Assembly: GCA_037962975.1 (NCBI GenBank)
Contig: CM075670.1
Coordinates: 83,021,501-83,085,500, forward strand
Direction of reading: 5' to 3'
From: Clitoria ternatea
Taxonomy: Eukaryota; Streptophyta; Magnoliopsida; Fabales; Fabaceae
Length of the DNA: 64,000 nucleotides
The position numbers were made by a program, and so were the translations under genes. The notes beneath the pieces were generated by a model that ran no database searches, was not told where the DNA came from, and was given only the letters and a program-made list of their open reading frames with translations. Of the stretch, positions 21,485-32,999 are shown one piece after another (positions within the stretch are counted from its first letter, which is position 1; each line of letters opens with the position of its first letter).

Positions 21485-23831
21485 AAGAGGAACTTAAGTA
21501 CAAAACACATAACTAGAAGCTATCATTCTACACTTGTTCTTGAGTGTGGGACACTAGGAAGCTGCAATTGCTCATAGCTTGTATCTCTAAACTTCAATAG
21601 TGGAAATCCTCTAAGTGGGTTGCTTAGAGGCGAGACGTACACTGGTGTTGGTGGAACTCGTTATATTGGTTTGCAAGCTCCTCTCCCTTACTCTTTTACT
21701 TTCATATACTGTAATTGGTTGATTTGTGTTGATTGATTGTGAATTGCATACTTGAGCTTGTCTAATTTGATATATTTCAAATACTACCCACCAAGTGTTT
21801 GTTAAATTGCTTCAGCTATATTTATCCTTGTGGTGCATTGCATACTATCTTTAACTTGATTTCATTTGCATATTCTTGTAAACTTGGATATAAAAATCAA
21901 GTTCAAAGGCATTCCAATCAAAGTTTTTAAAACTCAATTCACCCCCCATCTTGAGTATTGAGGCCACTTGAACAACAGCCTTGAGTCCCACCCAAGGTCT
22001 TTTGTCTTTTGCCTTAAGTCCCACCCAAGGTCTTTTGTAGAATCCTCGAAACCACATCATATTTCATATTTATTCATCACACAAGCATCTCATGCATTTC
22101 TATATCATGAAAAATTCATGAAAATCATTCTCATCATCAGTTACATATGTTCTATAGCATCTCATGCATAGAATTTATCACAAACACATACATCACAAAT
22201 ATATACAATCATATCTCATATGAATTCAATATCATTAATATGAATGGAAGATATGAAAACATAAAATATGTTATTCAATCGGGGTCTCAATAACGATTCA
22301 TGCACAAAACATATATTCATCATATCAATATCACCCCACATCCATTCATAAACTATTCATTTGAAATGTAACGCTCCCCCTACCTAGAAATAAGAGTTCT
22401 AGCATCTTTTCAAACGATATCCTAGTCACTCCTCACGAATTCCGATTGGAATTGCAGTTCTGAATTAGTTCAGAGCTTCCTTCGTGAAGAAAAGAAATGA
22501 AGATTGGTTTTTCTTCTTTGTTTGTTAATTTTCCAGTAAAGATTAGAAAGAAAGGATAGAAGTAATATGTTGCACTCCCAAAGTTTCTAACTGATTCAAC
22601 AGTAGTTGATATATATATATATATATATATCGCTCATGCAAAAGAGACGTGAACGATAGGAAAAAGTCTGACACGCGTATCTTAAATGATAAGGAGGGAA
22701 TAAGATATTTAATAAAAGGGAACAGCACATCAGGGGGGTCCCATACTTAGAAAAATATCTTAAAGGAGAATCTGCTAGAATGTAGAAGAACAGAGTGACG
22801 TGGAAAGCATCCATAATTAAAATAATTATTAATTCCGACTCGGTTTTGGTATTCTGGCACATCTTTCCGAGAAGATTCATCACAACCTTTATCTGTTCAG
22901 AATTCCTTTATTCGGAGGAAATTCACTCGGAAAGGTTTCATCCCATGAAACATTCAGTTTTCCTTCCTCGGAAATGTCCCACACGGAAATATCTCAATTA
23001 GACTTCTCACTCAGATATATTTCTGCCCGAGTCAAGCCTTCACTTGCGTCACTCGGAAGTCTTTTATCCAAAAAGATCACTCAGAGTTTAAAGACAATCC
23101 TCTCTCGGAAATCTTTCGTTTTGAAAGGACCACTCAGGGTCAAAGATAGTCTTGAAGACGAATCCGAGCACAAGCTCTCGGAAACTCTGAATATGGACCC
23201 GAGTACGAATTAAATGAATTCACCACTCGGAAATTTACTTCTTTCGGAATTATTCACTCAGAATATACTCATTCGAAGTTAAAATCTTTCTGTCCAGAAG
23301 CACCTTTTTTTTTGAAAAAGATTCACTCGGTTTATCCCAATCGGTGTTACACCACACAGATATTAGAAATTTCTTACTTGACGTTTTCCCACTTGGAACG
23401 TCTCACTTGGTGCCATCTCTCTCAGAGACACTTCACTCGGAAAGTCACACAATTCGGAGATACTCCACTCAGTCACTATTCAAAAATATCTGCTCGTGAA
23501 GTACTTATCTGAAATCAAAGCTTCTCTTCTTTCGGAAGTACTTCTCTCGGAACAACACATTCAGAAACATTTCACTCAGATTTTGCCTTATTCCAATAGT
23601 GTCTCATTCGGACATAGTTTTCTTAACTCAGAAATGATTCTCTTAATGATATTTCACTCGGAAATATCTTAACTTCACTTAGAAGTAGTTTTCTCGGTCT
23701 TATTTCACTCGGAATCATACCATTTTCACTCGGAATGTCTTATTTTAAACAGTATTCACTTGGAATTTCATTCAGAAATTCTCCATTAATCTTTTTTCTA
23801 AGAATCATAAATTTTGGGATGTTACAATGAT

Positions 23832-24975
23832 CCTTGGAAATGCATAAGTAGCTTATGTGTAATGAATATTGTGAAATGTATGTATGTTGGGGGAAGTGGT
23901 TAGGCCATATTCCCATATGATGGTTAGGACCTCATGTAGAGGTTACCTATAACCCATAATATATGTATGAAACTTATGTGCATGGTTGGTTATGGCCAAA
24001 TAGGCTCACATTGCAAATTGGCATGGTTGGTTTGGTCTAAATACACTTGAATTGTTATTGATGCATAGGATGATGTAGAATTTAATTTATTGGATGAGAC
24101 TTATTGGAACAAGTCATAATTATGTCTATAAACATATATCTATTGAGAGTTTTGGTTAAATCCTTGCTTAATGAAATTCGACATGCCATGTAATTTGATT
24201 TACCTATGTTAAAAGCTATTTTCCATAGCGAGAATGTTATGTATCAGTATTATGATTTCTAGCTCATTCTCGCTCAAGCGAACATGGTCTTGCTCAAGCG
24301 AGAGTCAGAGTAATGACTCTGTGGGTTCTCGCTCAAGCAAGTATATGTAAAAAATGATTCTGTCAAATTCTCCCTCGAGCGAGTGAGTACTCGCTCAAGC
24401 GAGTAAATGATATTTTGATTATGCTTCTTTCTCGCTCAAGCGAGAATACATGGTTTTGATTCTGTTGGTTTTCCACTCAAGCAAGTAGTGCCTCGCTTGA
24501 GTGAGGATGTTGTAAATTAATTCTAGACAATTTTCGCTTGAGCGAATGTGGCGCCACTCAAGCGAGTAAGAGGGGGTCTAATGCTTGGCATTGCTCGCTC
24601 AAGCGAGATTCGGGGACTCGCTCAAGCAAGAGTTTCCTTGCTTAAGCAAGGCCATCTAAAATGGGTTTTTCCTCCTTCCTTTTTCTCATTTTGGGGCCTT
24701 TTCTCATATCTTCATATATGGGACTAGGTGTATGCCCTGCATACACATTTTTCTTCTGCTGTAAACGTAATTGTTTTTGTATACACGTTGGGGTAATTAT
24801 TTCTCGATCCATTTTCTCAATTCTTAAACTTCGGCCTCCGATCTTCTGTGATTCGAGATTCGATGTATGGTTGCATTTTCAAACTTTTAAAATGCAAAAA
24901 AATTATTTGTATTTTCATTTATCTAATTAATGCAATTACATCGAGATTCAGATCCGGGGGTCGGGCATCGTTACA
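23832..24975 (+). mobile_element. LTR of element B, segment 3 of 3
   Basis: This is the final part of the B LTR after E2. Its last 130 bp match the reverse complement of the left end of solo LTR C (48949-49050), including an ATTACATCG block, and it ends CATCGTTACA. It contains a dense array of CTCGCTCAAGCGAG-type palindromes. The sequence after 24975 is a different, gene-like region. Confidence 0.75.
24267..24650 (+). repeat. Thirteen CTCGCT-NN-AGCGAG palindromes in LTR B
   Basis: Copies occur near 24269, 24289, 24328, 24372, 24390, 24431, 24472, 24492, 24533, 24554, 24594, 24617 and 24638, several of them exact CTCGCTCAAGCGAG. Most have CA in the centre, as expected for element sense on this strand; the copies near 24492 and 24533 have TG. 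Spacings are irregular (20-45 bp). Confidence 0.85.
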
Positions 24976-24984
24976 ACAGGCAAA

Positions 24985-25537
24985 AAGGGGAGTAACCAAT
25001 GTTTTTCATGGAATATACATGATTATCAATGAAGATATTCATGAGATAAAAGACTTTATCAAAAGGTAAATAAATTTTATTGATTTATACTATATAATAA
25101 AGATATAAAAACTAATGATTTTATATGTGTATATGGAGATTGGAAAATGAAAAAGTCATGGCCATGCCTATAACAAGTCAAATATCTTCGAAATCAAGTT
25201 TATCTCAAGAAGACGATCTTTTGTCTATCGAAATAAAGTGTATTATTTTACTTTTATATCTTCTATTAACAAAATTTCAATATATATATGTATATAAATT
25301 AATTGTGTTTATAAGTATGTTTCTAATTTAAAAAAAATATATATATAGGAAAATCCTAAGAGAAGTATTGAAATTACTCCAATTGATAAAGAATGTAGCA
25401 AGAGGTCTTTAGAAGTTGTTAATTTAACTTATGACAATGATGATGACGACATACAAACTTCTACCACAAAATAAGCTTTTAAAAGATTAAAGACGTCTGG
25501 TGTGAAAAAATACTCTATGGAAGGAGATGAAGAATGA
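24985..25537 (+). pseudogene. 3' fragment of a replication protein A-like gene
   Basis: Three exon-like pieces can be read. The first encodes GVTNVFHGIYMIINEDIHEI and ends at a GT donor (25066). The second, from about 25139 after an AG, encodes an SQISSKSSLSQEDDLL segment. The third, from 25349 after TATATAG, encodes RSIEITPIDKECSKRS followed by an acidic stretch, a TAA, then a lysine-rich tail ending at 25537. The V-F-x-G...INEDI-x-EI pattern and acidic-to-basic tail recall the C-terminal OB-fold exons of plant RPA70-like proteins, many of which ride on transposons. The second exon lacks a donor in the right phase and an in-frame stop precedes the tail, so it is probably dead. The 5' part is missing where element B abuts. 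The family call rests on motif memory only. Confidence 0.4.
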
Positions 25538-28500
25538 CCCATTAAAATTCGAAGTTATATATTTTATGTTATTTTATTTTATGATCTACAGGTTGTGATG
25601 CTCAGTCATTGTTTATTCAAATAGTATTGATCTTATTATTATGTTGATTGGTCTGATCATAATTGAGGTGATTATATTGATATTAGTTTGTTGAATTGAT
25701 TATAGATAATTGATTCAATTATAATTAATTATACCTAAATTTGATTAAATATATCCTTAAATTAATGATAGAGAATTAAAATTAACATTTTGGAATAAGT
25801 TCTCATAATTAAGCCATATTATATGGGATTTGATTCATCCATTAAACCTGTTGTATCTCATTAAAATAATATTTTAGTAAAGAAAATATTGTAACATGTG
25901 TTTGCAAGCATAAACAAATGTCATTAACTTAAATTTCAATTATCAAATTTATTATGAATTAATTTTGAATTATAACCGATATGATTATTATTCTTAAAAA
26001 TTTAAATGTCATAGATATTGATATGTGTCAAAATTACCTAAAAATTTAATTTAAATTAAAATTTGAATTTTTTATTATATTAAAATTTAGAAATATTAGT
26101 CAGAATATTTGAATTTTTTATATTTCAATTTTAAATTTAATTGGTGCTTTTAGTCAATATCAAATTTGAAATTTTAATTTTAATATTATATTAAAATTTC
26201 AAAATTTTAATAGTAAAAAAATTTAATTTACGATACATTTTGAAAACTTTGTATTGTAATAAAATTTTTATATTTAAATTTTAAATTCAATTGATCATTC
26301 ACTTTTAACTTTGTTCAAATTTAAACAGTAGTTAATTTTTTTAATAAAGTAATATTAGGAAAGTAACCAATTTAAAAAAGTGCTCAATCCTTTTATGTAG
26401 TTCAATAGTCCAATAATAGTTATTTACATACATTTAAAGTAAAAAGTTTATTTGTTAATAATTTATAAAGTATCAAATAATTTTTGAATGATTATATGAA
26501 ATTTAGCAGACTTTATCTCTGAGAACTTTGAGTTTAATGGTTGAATTGATAAAATTCATTGTTGAAAGAAAGTTATATGAATTTATCATTTTACGGAGTT
26601 TGACATTGTATAGGTTAGGGTAGTACAAAATTACGAAAAACCTTTAAAATGCTTATTATTTTTCAGTTTGCTTACTATAGACAAACCAAGTCTGAACAGG
26701 CAGAAGCCAACAACATATAAAAAACAATTTTGTTTAGCATATCATATTTGATTTTCTTCGGGTAAATAAAGCCAAGAAATCATTTTAGACATGAGCAAAG
26801 TTTTCTTAAATCAAAAGCATTTGAGTCACATCTATTGTGATAAATATGATTATGTTATCAAAATTCAAAGTTGTGTACCTGTTATCACCAATAGCATAAA
26901 TACATGTATAATAGCAAAGTTAATAGATATTGTACATAACTAACTTTTTAATAGCTATTTTAGCTAACCAATTTAAAAATGACTATTGTACATCACTAAA
27001 GTTAATAGATATCTCTATTTTTTTAAAATGTATATCAATTTTAAACACAAAAAACATAAATTGTAGCAAGTCAATAGTTATATTATAATAAAATGACATT
27101 GTAGAATTTAAAAAAATAAATAGTTAAAAGATTATAAAAACTTTTAAAAATTTCTATTTAGAAGTTCATTTGCAGAAAGAGATAAAATATGAAATACCAC
27201 TATTTTGTAAATATTCATCTTATATTTTATATTTTTAATCTTTACCTATTCCCAATAAATATTTATTCTTATTAATTAAATTTCAATATTTAACACATAT
27301 CAACGTCTCATGAAGTGTGACCCTATTTATTTTACTTTTTCAAATTCACAACAAAAATAATTTTCAAATCAAATTAAAATATCAATTGTCATCATAATCA
27401 AAATTAATAATAATAATATTATTATTATTTTAACATTTCAACCATTTTCAACATTGTTTATATATTTTTCTCTAATTTTATTACCTTAAAATTAATATAT
27501 TGTATTATATTTAAATTAAAATATACCACAATGTATTTCTCTTTAGCATTAGTTTATTTTTAGATATAGTTAACTATTTTATATATTTTTTCTTTTTGAA
27601 AGAATGAGGGATAAATAACCCCAAAAAAATTAACTACAAAATTCTAAGAAAAACAATCTCATAAGCATTATTTAACAAAAAATAAACATGATCCCAATCA
27701 AGATTTTTAAAATACTTCTTTTGATATTTTTGAATAAATTTTTTTAGATATATAATTCAACAAGAGTTAATGAAAATATTTTTAACAATATATTTGTTAT
27801 AAAAAATTATATTAGCATACCATACCGATTGTTTTATAAAATTAGTTTTTATCATTTATAAAATTTAATATATTTTATATGTTTTAATCCAAGTTTTTCT
27901 AATTATAAATTAGAAAAAGTGTAACACAAAAAATATTTTAAAAAAATAATATAATTTCTACTTCTAGTTTATTAATGAATATGGTTAATATCCAAAATAT
28001 TTCTTATTTGATATTTATCATTTAAATTTAACTAAGTGTGAATTTTAAAAAAATGATACGGTTGCTAGTTCTAATATAAAGAGGTTTCGCATATGTATGC
28101 TTGTTTTGGAAAAATATATAAATTATTTGAATTTTTAACTCTTAATAGTACATAAATTATAGATTTAATAATTAATTATTTAAATTTTAAAAATCAATAA
28201 TCAATTAAAAAATAATATTTTTTGGAAAACAGTAAATACGGAAACCACCTCGAAAAATTACATTTTTCAAAAACACTATTCGCAAGCAAATATATAATGT
28301 GTATCTATTTTTTTCTCTTTCAAATTAGAAATGTGTAACCTTTAGAATATGGATAAAGTGTATGAGAAAAGTTTGATGAGTAAGATTACTACCGCATATC
28401 ACAACAAAACCAATAAAAAAGAGTGGACATCGAAGGAAGGGTGATACTATTACAAAAACGTCACCCAAAGTAAGAAACAAAGCATATTATATGTGTGTAT

Positions 28501-28859
28501 TATTGTTGTAGTTCTAAAATCTTTAAATCAAAATAACAGAAGAAAAGAAATCGGTATGAGATAAAAAATATATGATACATATAGTGAAAGAGATAAGTCA
28601 AAAACACGATGTAAATAATCAATGAAAGAAGAAGAATATAAAAAGGAGAAGAATAAATAAATAAAGAAGATAAAAAAAAACAAGTTTGATTTGTTTGTAA
28701 TGGCTTCAAATGTTTTTAATCATTGATAATTATTGTATTTTGTTTATTTCATTTTAAAATTTAAATATATTATAATTTTATTTTTATCTAAATTTAAATT
28801 AATAATTAAATGAAAATAATTTGTTGATTTAAGATAAAAATAGAGAGTGGTTTGTAAAG
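25538..28859. other. AT-rich intergenic DNA, no gene seen
   Basis: This is very A+T-rich sequence with many short homopolymer and TAATAA runs. There is no convincing open frame, RNA gene, transposon terminus or LTR. It separates the RPA-like fragment from the serine-rich protein gene. Confidence 0.6.
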
Positions 28860-29241
28860 TTTTATAACTGCACCCCACTCCACTACCATAGATGCTGGAA
28901 GTTACCCGAACCCGACACCCGATTAGGCGTTTGGTTAGATTCATTGCGTGACTTGGCGCGAAACGCACAATTAGTTGTTCACAGAATGGAATCGAATGTT
29001 TCCTATAATGTCGCAACACTTCTCGTCACGTTATGCACCCACAAAACCCTAATTTCCCATTTCGTTTCGCTTCTTGATCCCCATTTACCTTCCTCACCAC
29101 GTTGCAAATTCAAACACTTTCTTGTTTTTTTGGAGACAATAACCACTCCATTGTTGTTAACTGCATGCAATCTTCTGTATCACGAAACAAAATTGAAAAT
29201 TTCCAGTCACAATTCATTTTCTCGGTCATATGATTTTTCAG
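28860..29241 (+). other. Candidate promoter and 5' leader exon of the serine-rich gene
   Basis: Composition changes here from AT-rich to mixed, as at a plant gene start. A good splice donor CAG|GTACATT sits at 29241/29242, and a matching acceptor TATGCAG|G lies at 30096/30097, which would make an 855-bp leader intron before the ATG at 30137. The open frame beginning at 28986 does not join the downstream frame in phase across this splice, so I read the exon as untranslated. No clear TATA box is visible. Confidence 0.35.
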
Positions 29242-30136
29242 GTACATTCGTTATCCAGTCAATAAAACCCATATAATTTTTTGACTTGTAAAATCATGGG
29301 GTTTTTACAATTTTTAAGGTTTTTTAAACAAAACAGTTTTTAAAAAATAATTTCTTACGATTTTCAACATGTAATCTTGTCGTATTTTACGTTGGGAAGT
29401 TTGTTTTTTTATATTGTTCTGATGTCTGAATTTTCTGTGGGCCTTGAATGAACAACATAGATATCAACGAAGGGGAGAAGTTTTGGAAGTGGGGATTTGA
29501 AATTGAATAACGTTTCATTCTGGGCTTGACCAAATGTGACAAAAGGAAGCAAGAAGGTAAATATGAGGATATAATGAACAATTTGATGACATTTTATGTT
29601 CTTGAATTGGTGAGATGGATGTTGCAAATTGATGACATTTTATGTTCGCTGAAGCTCTAGAATTTGCACGAAATATTAGATTCTCTAGGTGCTTTGTTAA
29701 TGTGATTCTTAATCCGGGAGGAAGGGTGGATCTTTATGGAAAAATATCTCATTGATATTTTAAGGAAATAAATCTTAAGTTTTTTTTTTTGTTTTGTTCT
29801 GAGTGGTGGGCCTAATATAAAATTTCAAATTTCCAGTGTTCTATATAACGTAGGATTTACTACTCCTTCATTGATTCATTAATAAAGCATATAGCATATG
29901 ACAATCCTGAAACACCTTTGTTCTTTTTAATTCTTTTTCTGTAGTTATTATCTTATTCTTTTTCTTGTCAAAAAATGAAAAAACTTCAGAACCCTTCAGT
30001 CGTGTAGTTGACTAGGAAATACAATTCAAGTACACAACTAAAATCTGTAAATGATTACGAACATGGCAAGTTCTAAACAATCAAAAATTTATGCAGGGGC
30101 ATCAGAGGGAAGGGAAGAGAAGCAGCAGGAGTTCAA

Positions 30137-31912
30137 ATGTATAAAGATACATTTGATCATAGCATAAAAGATAGGCAAGAAAACATATCTTCAGAAGCTG
30201 TTGATTACTGTCCAAGTAGTGCAAATTCAAACCCCGAGATAACCGGTGAGAGTGGAAGCAGCAGTAGTGATTCAGAAAGGCAAGTAGAGGTCATCAGTAG
30301 AGGTAACAGTGGTAAGAGTAATTTCTCTGGGAGACACATCAATGAGACTAAAAGCTTATCTTCCTCAGCTAAAAGGTCAAGTTCTTCCTCCTCATCAGAA
30401 TCATCATCAGATGATGATTTCTCTCGAATGGAGGAAGCATTTAAGTTCACCGAGTCTGATGCAGCCACCCTTGCATCAAAATCTGGAAAAGATTATCTTT
30501 CTAGTAGTGAGAATTCTTCCAAATCTGAACTTGACAATGGCCTCTTTGTTCCAACATCAACATATGAAGTTTGCGATTCACCCCTCAGCCAAAAGGGTAT
30601 GTCACCAACTGCAAGCCCTCCTATCCAAGTGATGGATCGAGCTGAAAGATATGATCCTTCTAGAATTCCATCTTCAGTCTTTGAAAGAAATAGTGGTCCA
30701 TTGGAATGGAGTATTACTTCTAATGATTCATTATTTAGTATTCAATTAGCGCAACCTAGTTTATCCAGAGAAAAAATGCTTATGTATGATGAAATGAGCA
30801 AGTCAGGGAAATTGACGAAGTCTGATGAGTTGGTAAATATGTATAACCGAGCCCCTTCATTTGCTACACTAGAGGATATAGACCCTGCCAAAAAGAATGC
30901 CCATGCTGAGAACCTGCATACAACAGAAAAATCACTTGAATCTTTCAAGTTAAAAGAAGGGCCTGGGGAAGACAATAACCAAATAGGGACAGTACATCAA
31001 AATGCTAGTTACAAGTCATCCAAGTCCAGTGCATCTAGTCTTTCTCATAAGAGTGGCAGCAATGCAGACTGTGTTGCTTCTCCAGTGTGCGTTCAGTTTA
31101 TTCTTTAATCATAAACATATTTTATACTTCCTGTCAATATAATGTTATGAATATGAAATGAGTAAGCAGAATGTCCATGTTGACATGCTTATATATGTTT
31201 ATAACTAGGTTTTGCAATAGTCCTTTACAACTAATTTATAGACCAGCATATGTTCACTATAAGAATGGTAACGTACAAAGACATTCATGTATAGATGTAT
31301 AAAATCTCAGAGCTAATGTCTAGTCACTGAGGAATATCCCTGTTTTGCATTGCAGAAAGAAGCGTGGGCGGACATCATGCTACTGTTCTAATTGTAGCTG
31401 GGTGTTCTGCTACCGTCATACATGGCCAAGCTGCAAGTGTTCAAATTGTTGCTGGGTGTTCTCTTGCTGTTGGAACCGCAATAGTACAAAATACCATGAT
31501 CATGCGAATCCAATGTATGCTTCCTTCTCTTCACCTATTTCCTTGGTTTATGCTGCATGGTTCCTTATTTTTTCCTGCTCCTTGATCCGATTCCTAAGTA
31601 TGTCCTTGTTACCTGATTTGATTTTTGCACATGCTTTAGGTCATTATAGTGTTCTGAGATTCTCAAAACATTCTTTCGATTTCAGCTCAGTGATTTGAAT
31701 CTGTTTGCAATTGTTGCAGTTTGACAGAAGAAGAAAGAAAGGATTCCACGAAGGCAAGTATTCCTCGACAGGAATCACTTAAAGAAGAATTAGATGCAAC
31801 TAAACAAGAGCCTGAAGCGACTTCCAACTCATCTGCCAATTGCTGCAGTTGGTTCCATTGTTTTTCTTGTCCTTCTTGTACATGGAAACTTTCATACACA
31901 AGTTCCAAATGA
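30137..31912 (+). CDS. Serine-rich protein with cysteine/tryptophan-rich C-terminus (3 coding exons)
   Basis: Exons 30137-31086, 31356-31514 and 31720-31912 join in phase through GT...AG introns (donors GTGCG and GTATG, acceptors TTGCAG) to give 433 residues, stop TGA at 31910. The N-terminal half is acidic and serine-rich (runs at residues 38-46 and 72-95, ending SSSDDDF). A better conserved block follows at residues 170-205 (RYDPSRIPSSVFERNSGP, then EWSITSNDSLFSI). Exons 2 and 3 encode paired Cys/Trp units: CYCSNCSWVF, then CKCSNCCWVF, then CCSWFHCFSCPSC at the end, which could bind metal or sit at a membrane. The block resembles a plant family often named SRP40-like or dentin-sialophosphoprotein-like, of unknown function; that match is from memory. 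There is no signal peptide. The frame is also open upstream to an acceptor at 30096, so an upstream coding exon is possible. Confidence 0.75.
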
Positions 31913-32480
31913 TTCTATTGAGGGATTGAGTTTTACAGAATTCAAATGCGTCGTTTGCTTATAGTTACCATTTCTTCAGGTACATAGGTTTGATCAGATG
32001 TCAATGCATATTTATCTTGGAGCTTCATACGTGTCACCTTCCCTTCAAACAAGGGCTTATAAATACTATGGGCAAGCCTCATGATGAGTAATACTTCAAT
32101 TCCCTTTTATAAGATCCTTTTAGAAGTTTTTTATAGTCAAAGATAAAATTGGCGTGATAGTAACAATAAATATTCTATAAAACTAATTCTAATTTCTTAT
32201 ATCTATGTTATGCACTCAATAAGATCTTACAAAAAGAACTAAGGGAAATAATAACTATAAATTATGAAGAATCTGTCATTTTATAAGGTTTATTAAACAA
32301 AACAGTTGATTACATTTACAACATTTACAGATAGATCAAGAGCCAACACAAGCATCATTATTTTTTTATGTCGTAGATTAAATAAATCCTACAATTTGGG
32401 TCATAGAGACATTAAATTCATCAACTAACATTAGTGTAGAGGAGAGTGTGGCAGAAGAATTCAGACACTCATACCGACTA
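31913..32480. other. 3' untranslated and intergenic sequence
   Basis: This is downstream sequence of the serine-rich gene. Several AATAAA-like words occur, but no single polyadenylation site stands out. No further gene is seen. Confidence 0.5.
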
Positions 32481-32489
32481 ATAATTTTA

Positions 32490-32995
32490 AGGGAAAAAGT
32501 ATTTAGCACGCTAAACTTTACCTCTTTCTGTAAGTAGATACCTTAGATTTTATTGTTGATTTAATTGGTCTATAAACTTTATATCTTTTATAAATAGATA
32601 CCTTGAACTTTAATTCCACTGTAACTAATCATTCAATCTTTTATATATATATATATATTGGAAATAAACACACTAAACTTTAGTTTTGTCACAATTTAAT
32701 GTCTAAAAATGAATTTTAACAAAATAAAACCCTAACAAGTATCTAAATTAAATTCAAACTTAACTAAAAAATCAATTTAAAAATGATAAATTTTACGGAT
32801 TGATTTTGACAAAATTAAGTTTAAGGTGTTTATTTGTATTGAAAATGTATAAAGTTTAAGGATTTATTGTAAAAAAATAAAATAAAATTATGGTATTTAT
32901 TTGTAAATTAAGTAAATTTTGAGAATCAATTAAAACAAAATTAAAGTTTAGAGGGTCAATGTATTTATAAAATAGATAACATTTAAGGGAGTTGG
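32490..32995. repeat. Fold-back-like repeat built from AAACTTTA/TAAAGTTT words
   Basis: The left half repeats CTAAACTTTA next to GTAGATACCTT (about 32505, 32570, 32608 and 32675). The right half repeats the complementary AAGTTTAAGG next to TTTATTTGTA (about 32815, 32850, 32935 and 32950). This suggests a degenerate inverted repeat or small non-autonomous transposon. TTTAAGGGA occurs at both edges (about 32487 and 32982), but a clean target duplication is not visible. Confidence 0.4.
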
Positions 32996-32999
32996 ATAA

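Larger units (their letters stand above)
20778..21977 (+). mobile_element. Ty1/copia-type solo LTR (1200 bp), target duplication GCCTT
   Basis: The element runs from TGTGTTTGAATG to TTGAACAACA (TG...CA) and is flanked by a perfect 5-bp duplication GCCTT (20773-20777 and 21978-21982). The empty site is preserved in E2's left LTR at about 12889. The 3' end carries AACTCAATTCACCCCCCATC, typical of plant copia (Sirevirus/Maximus-like) LTR ends, so the orientation is plus. A TATA box CTATAAATTC lies at 21475. The U3 part is filled by a phased array of AATCGATT palindromes. No internal region remains. Confidence 0.9.
12251..23826 (-). mobile_element. Complete Ty3/gypsy chromovirus E2 with target duplication ATGAT
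   Basis: The element spans two LTRs (12251-15487 and 20137-23826), a 4.65-kb interior with gag, protease, reverse transcriptase, RNase H and integrase in that order on the minus strand, and a tRNA-Met primer-binding site next to the right LTR. It is flanked by a perfect 5-bp duplication ATGAT (12246-12250 and 23827-23831). The single gag-pol frame and the integrase C-terminal tail suggest the Tekay/Del lineage. It is inserted in the LTR of element B. Both LTRs carry secondary solo-LTR insertions (13152-13893 and 20778-21977), and the coding region has roughly ten stops or frameshifts, so it is inactive. Both LTRs begin TATAAC instead of TGTAAC, which implies a non-canonical terminus already present when it inserted. 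Confidence 0.93.
20137..23826 (-). mobile_element. Right (5') LTR of E2
   Basis: The LTR begins TATAACGTTC next to the primer-binding site and ends GGGATGTTACA, followed by the duplication ATGAT. It contains a 1200-bp copia-type solo LTR (20778-21977) that the left LTR lacks, and it lacks the Tat-like solo LTR that the left one has. Apart from these and small indels it parallels the left LTR, including the mini-hairpin block and the CACTCGGAA region (about 22900-23790). Confidence 0.92.

Noticed and set aside
28986..29276. Open frame starting MESNVSYN as first coding exon of the serine-rich gene
   Set aside because: The only good donor (29242) joins the downstream exon out of phase, so it was treated as probable untranslated leader.
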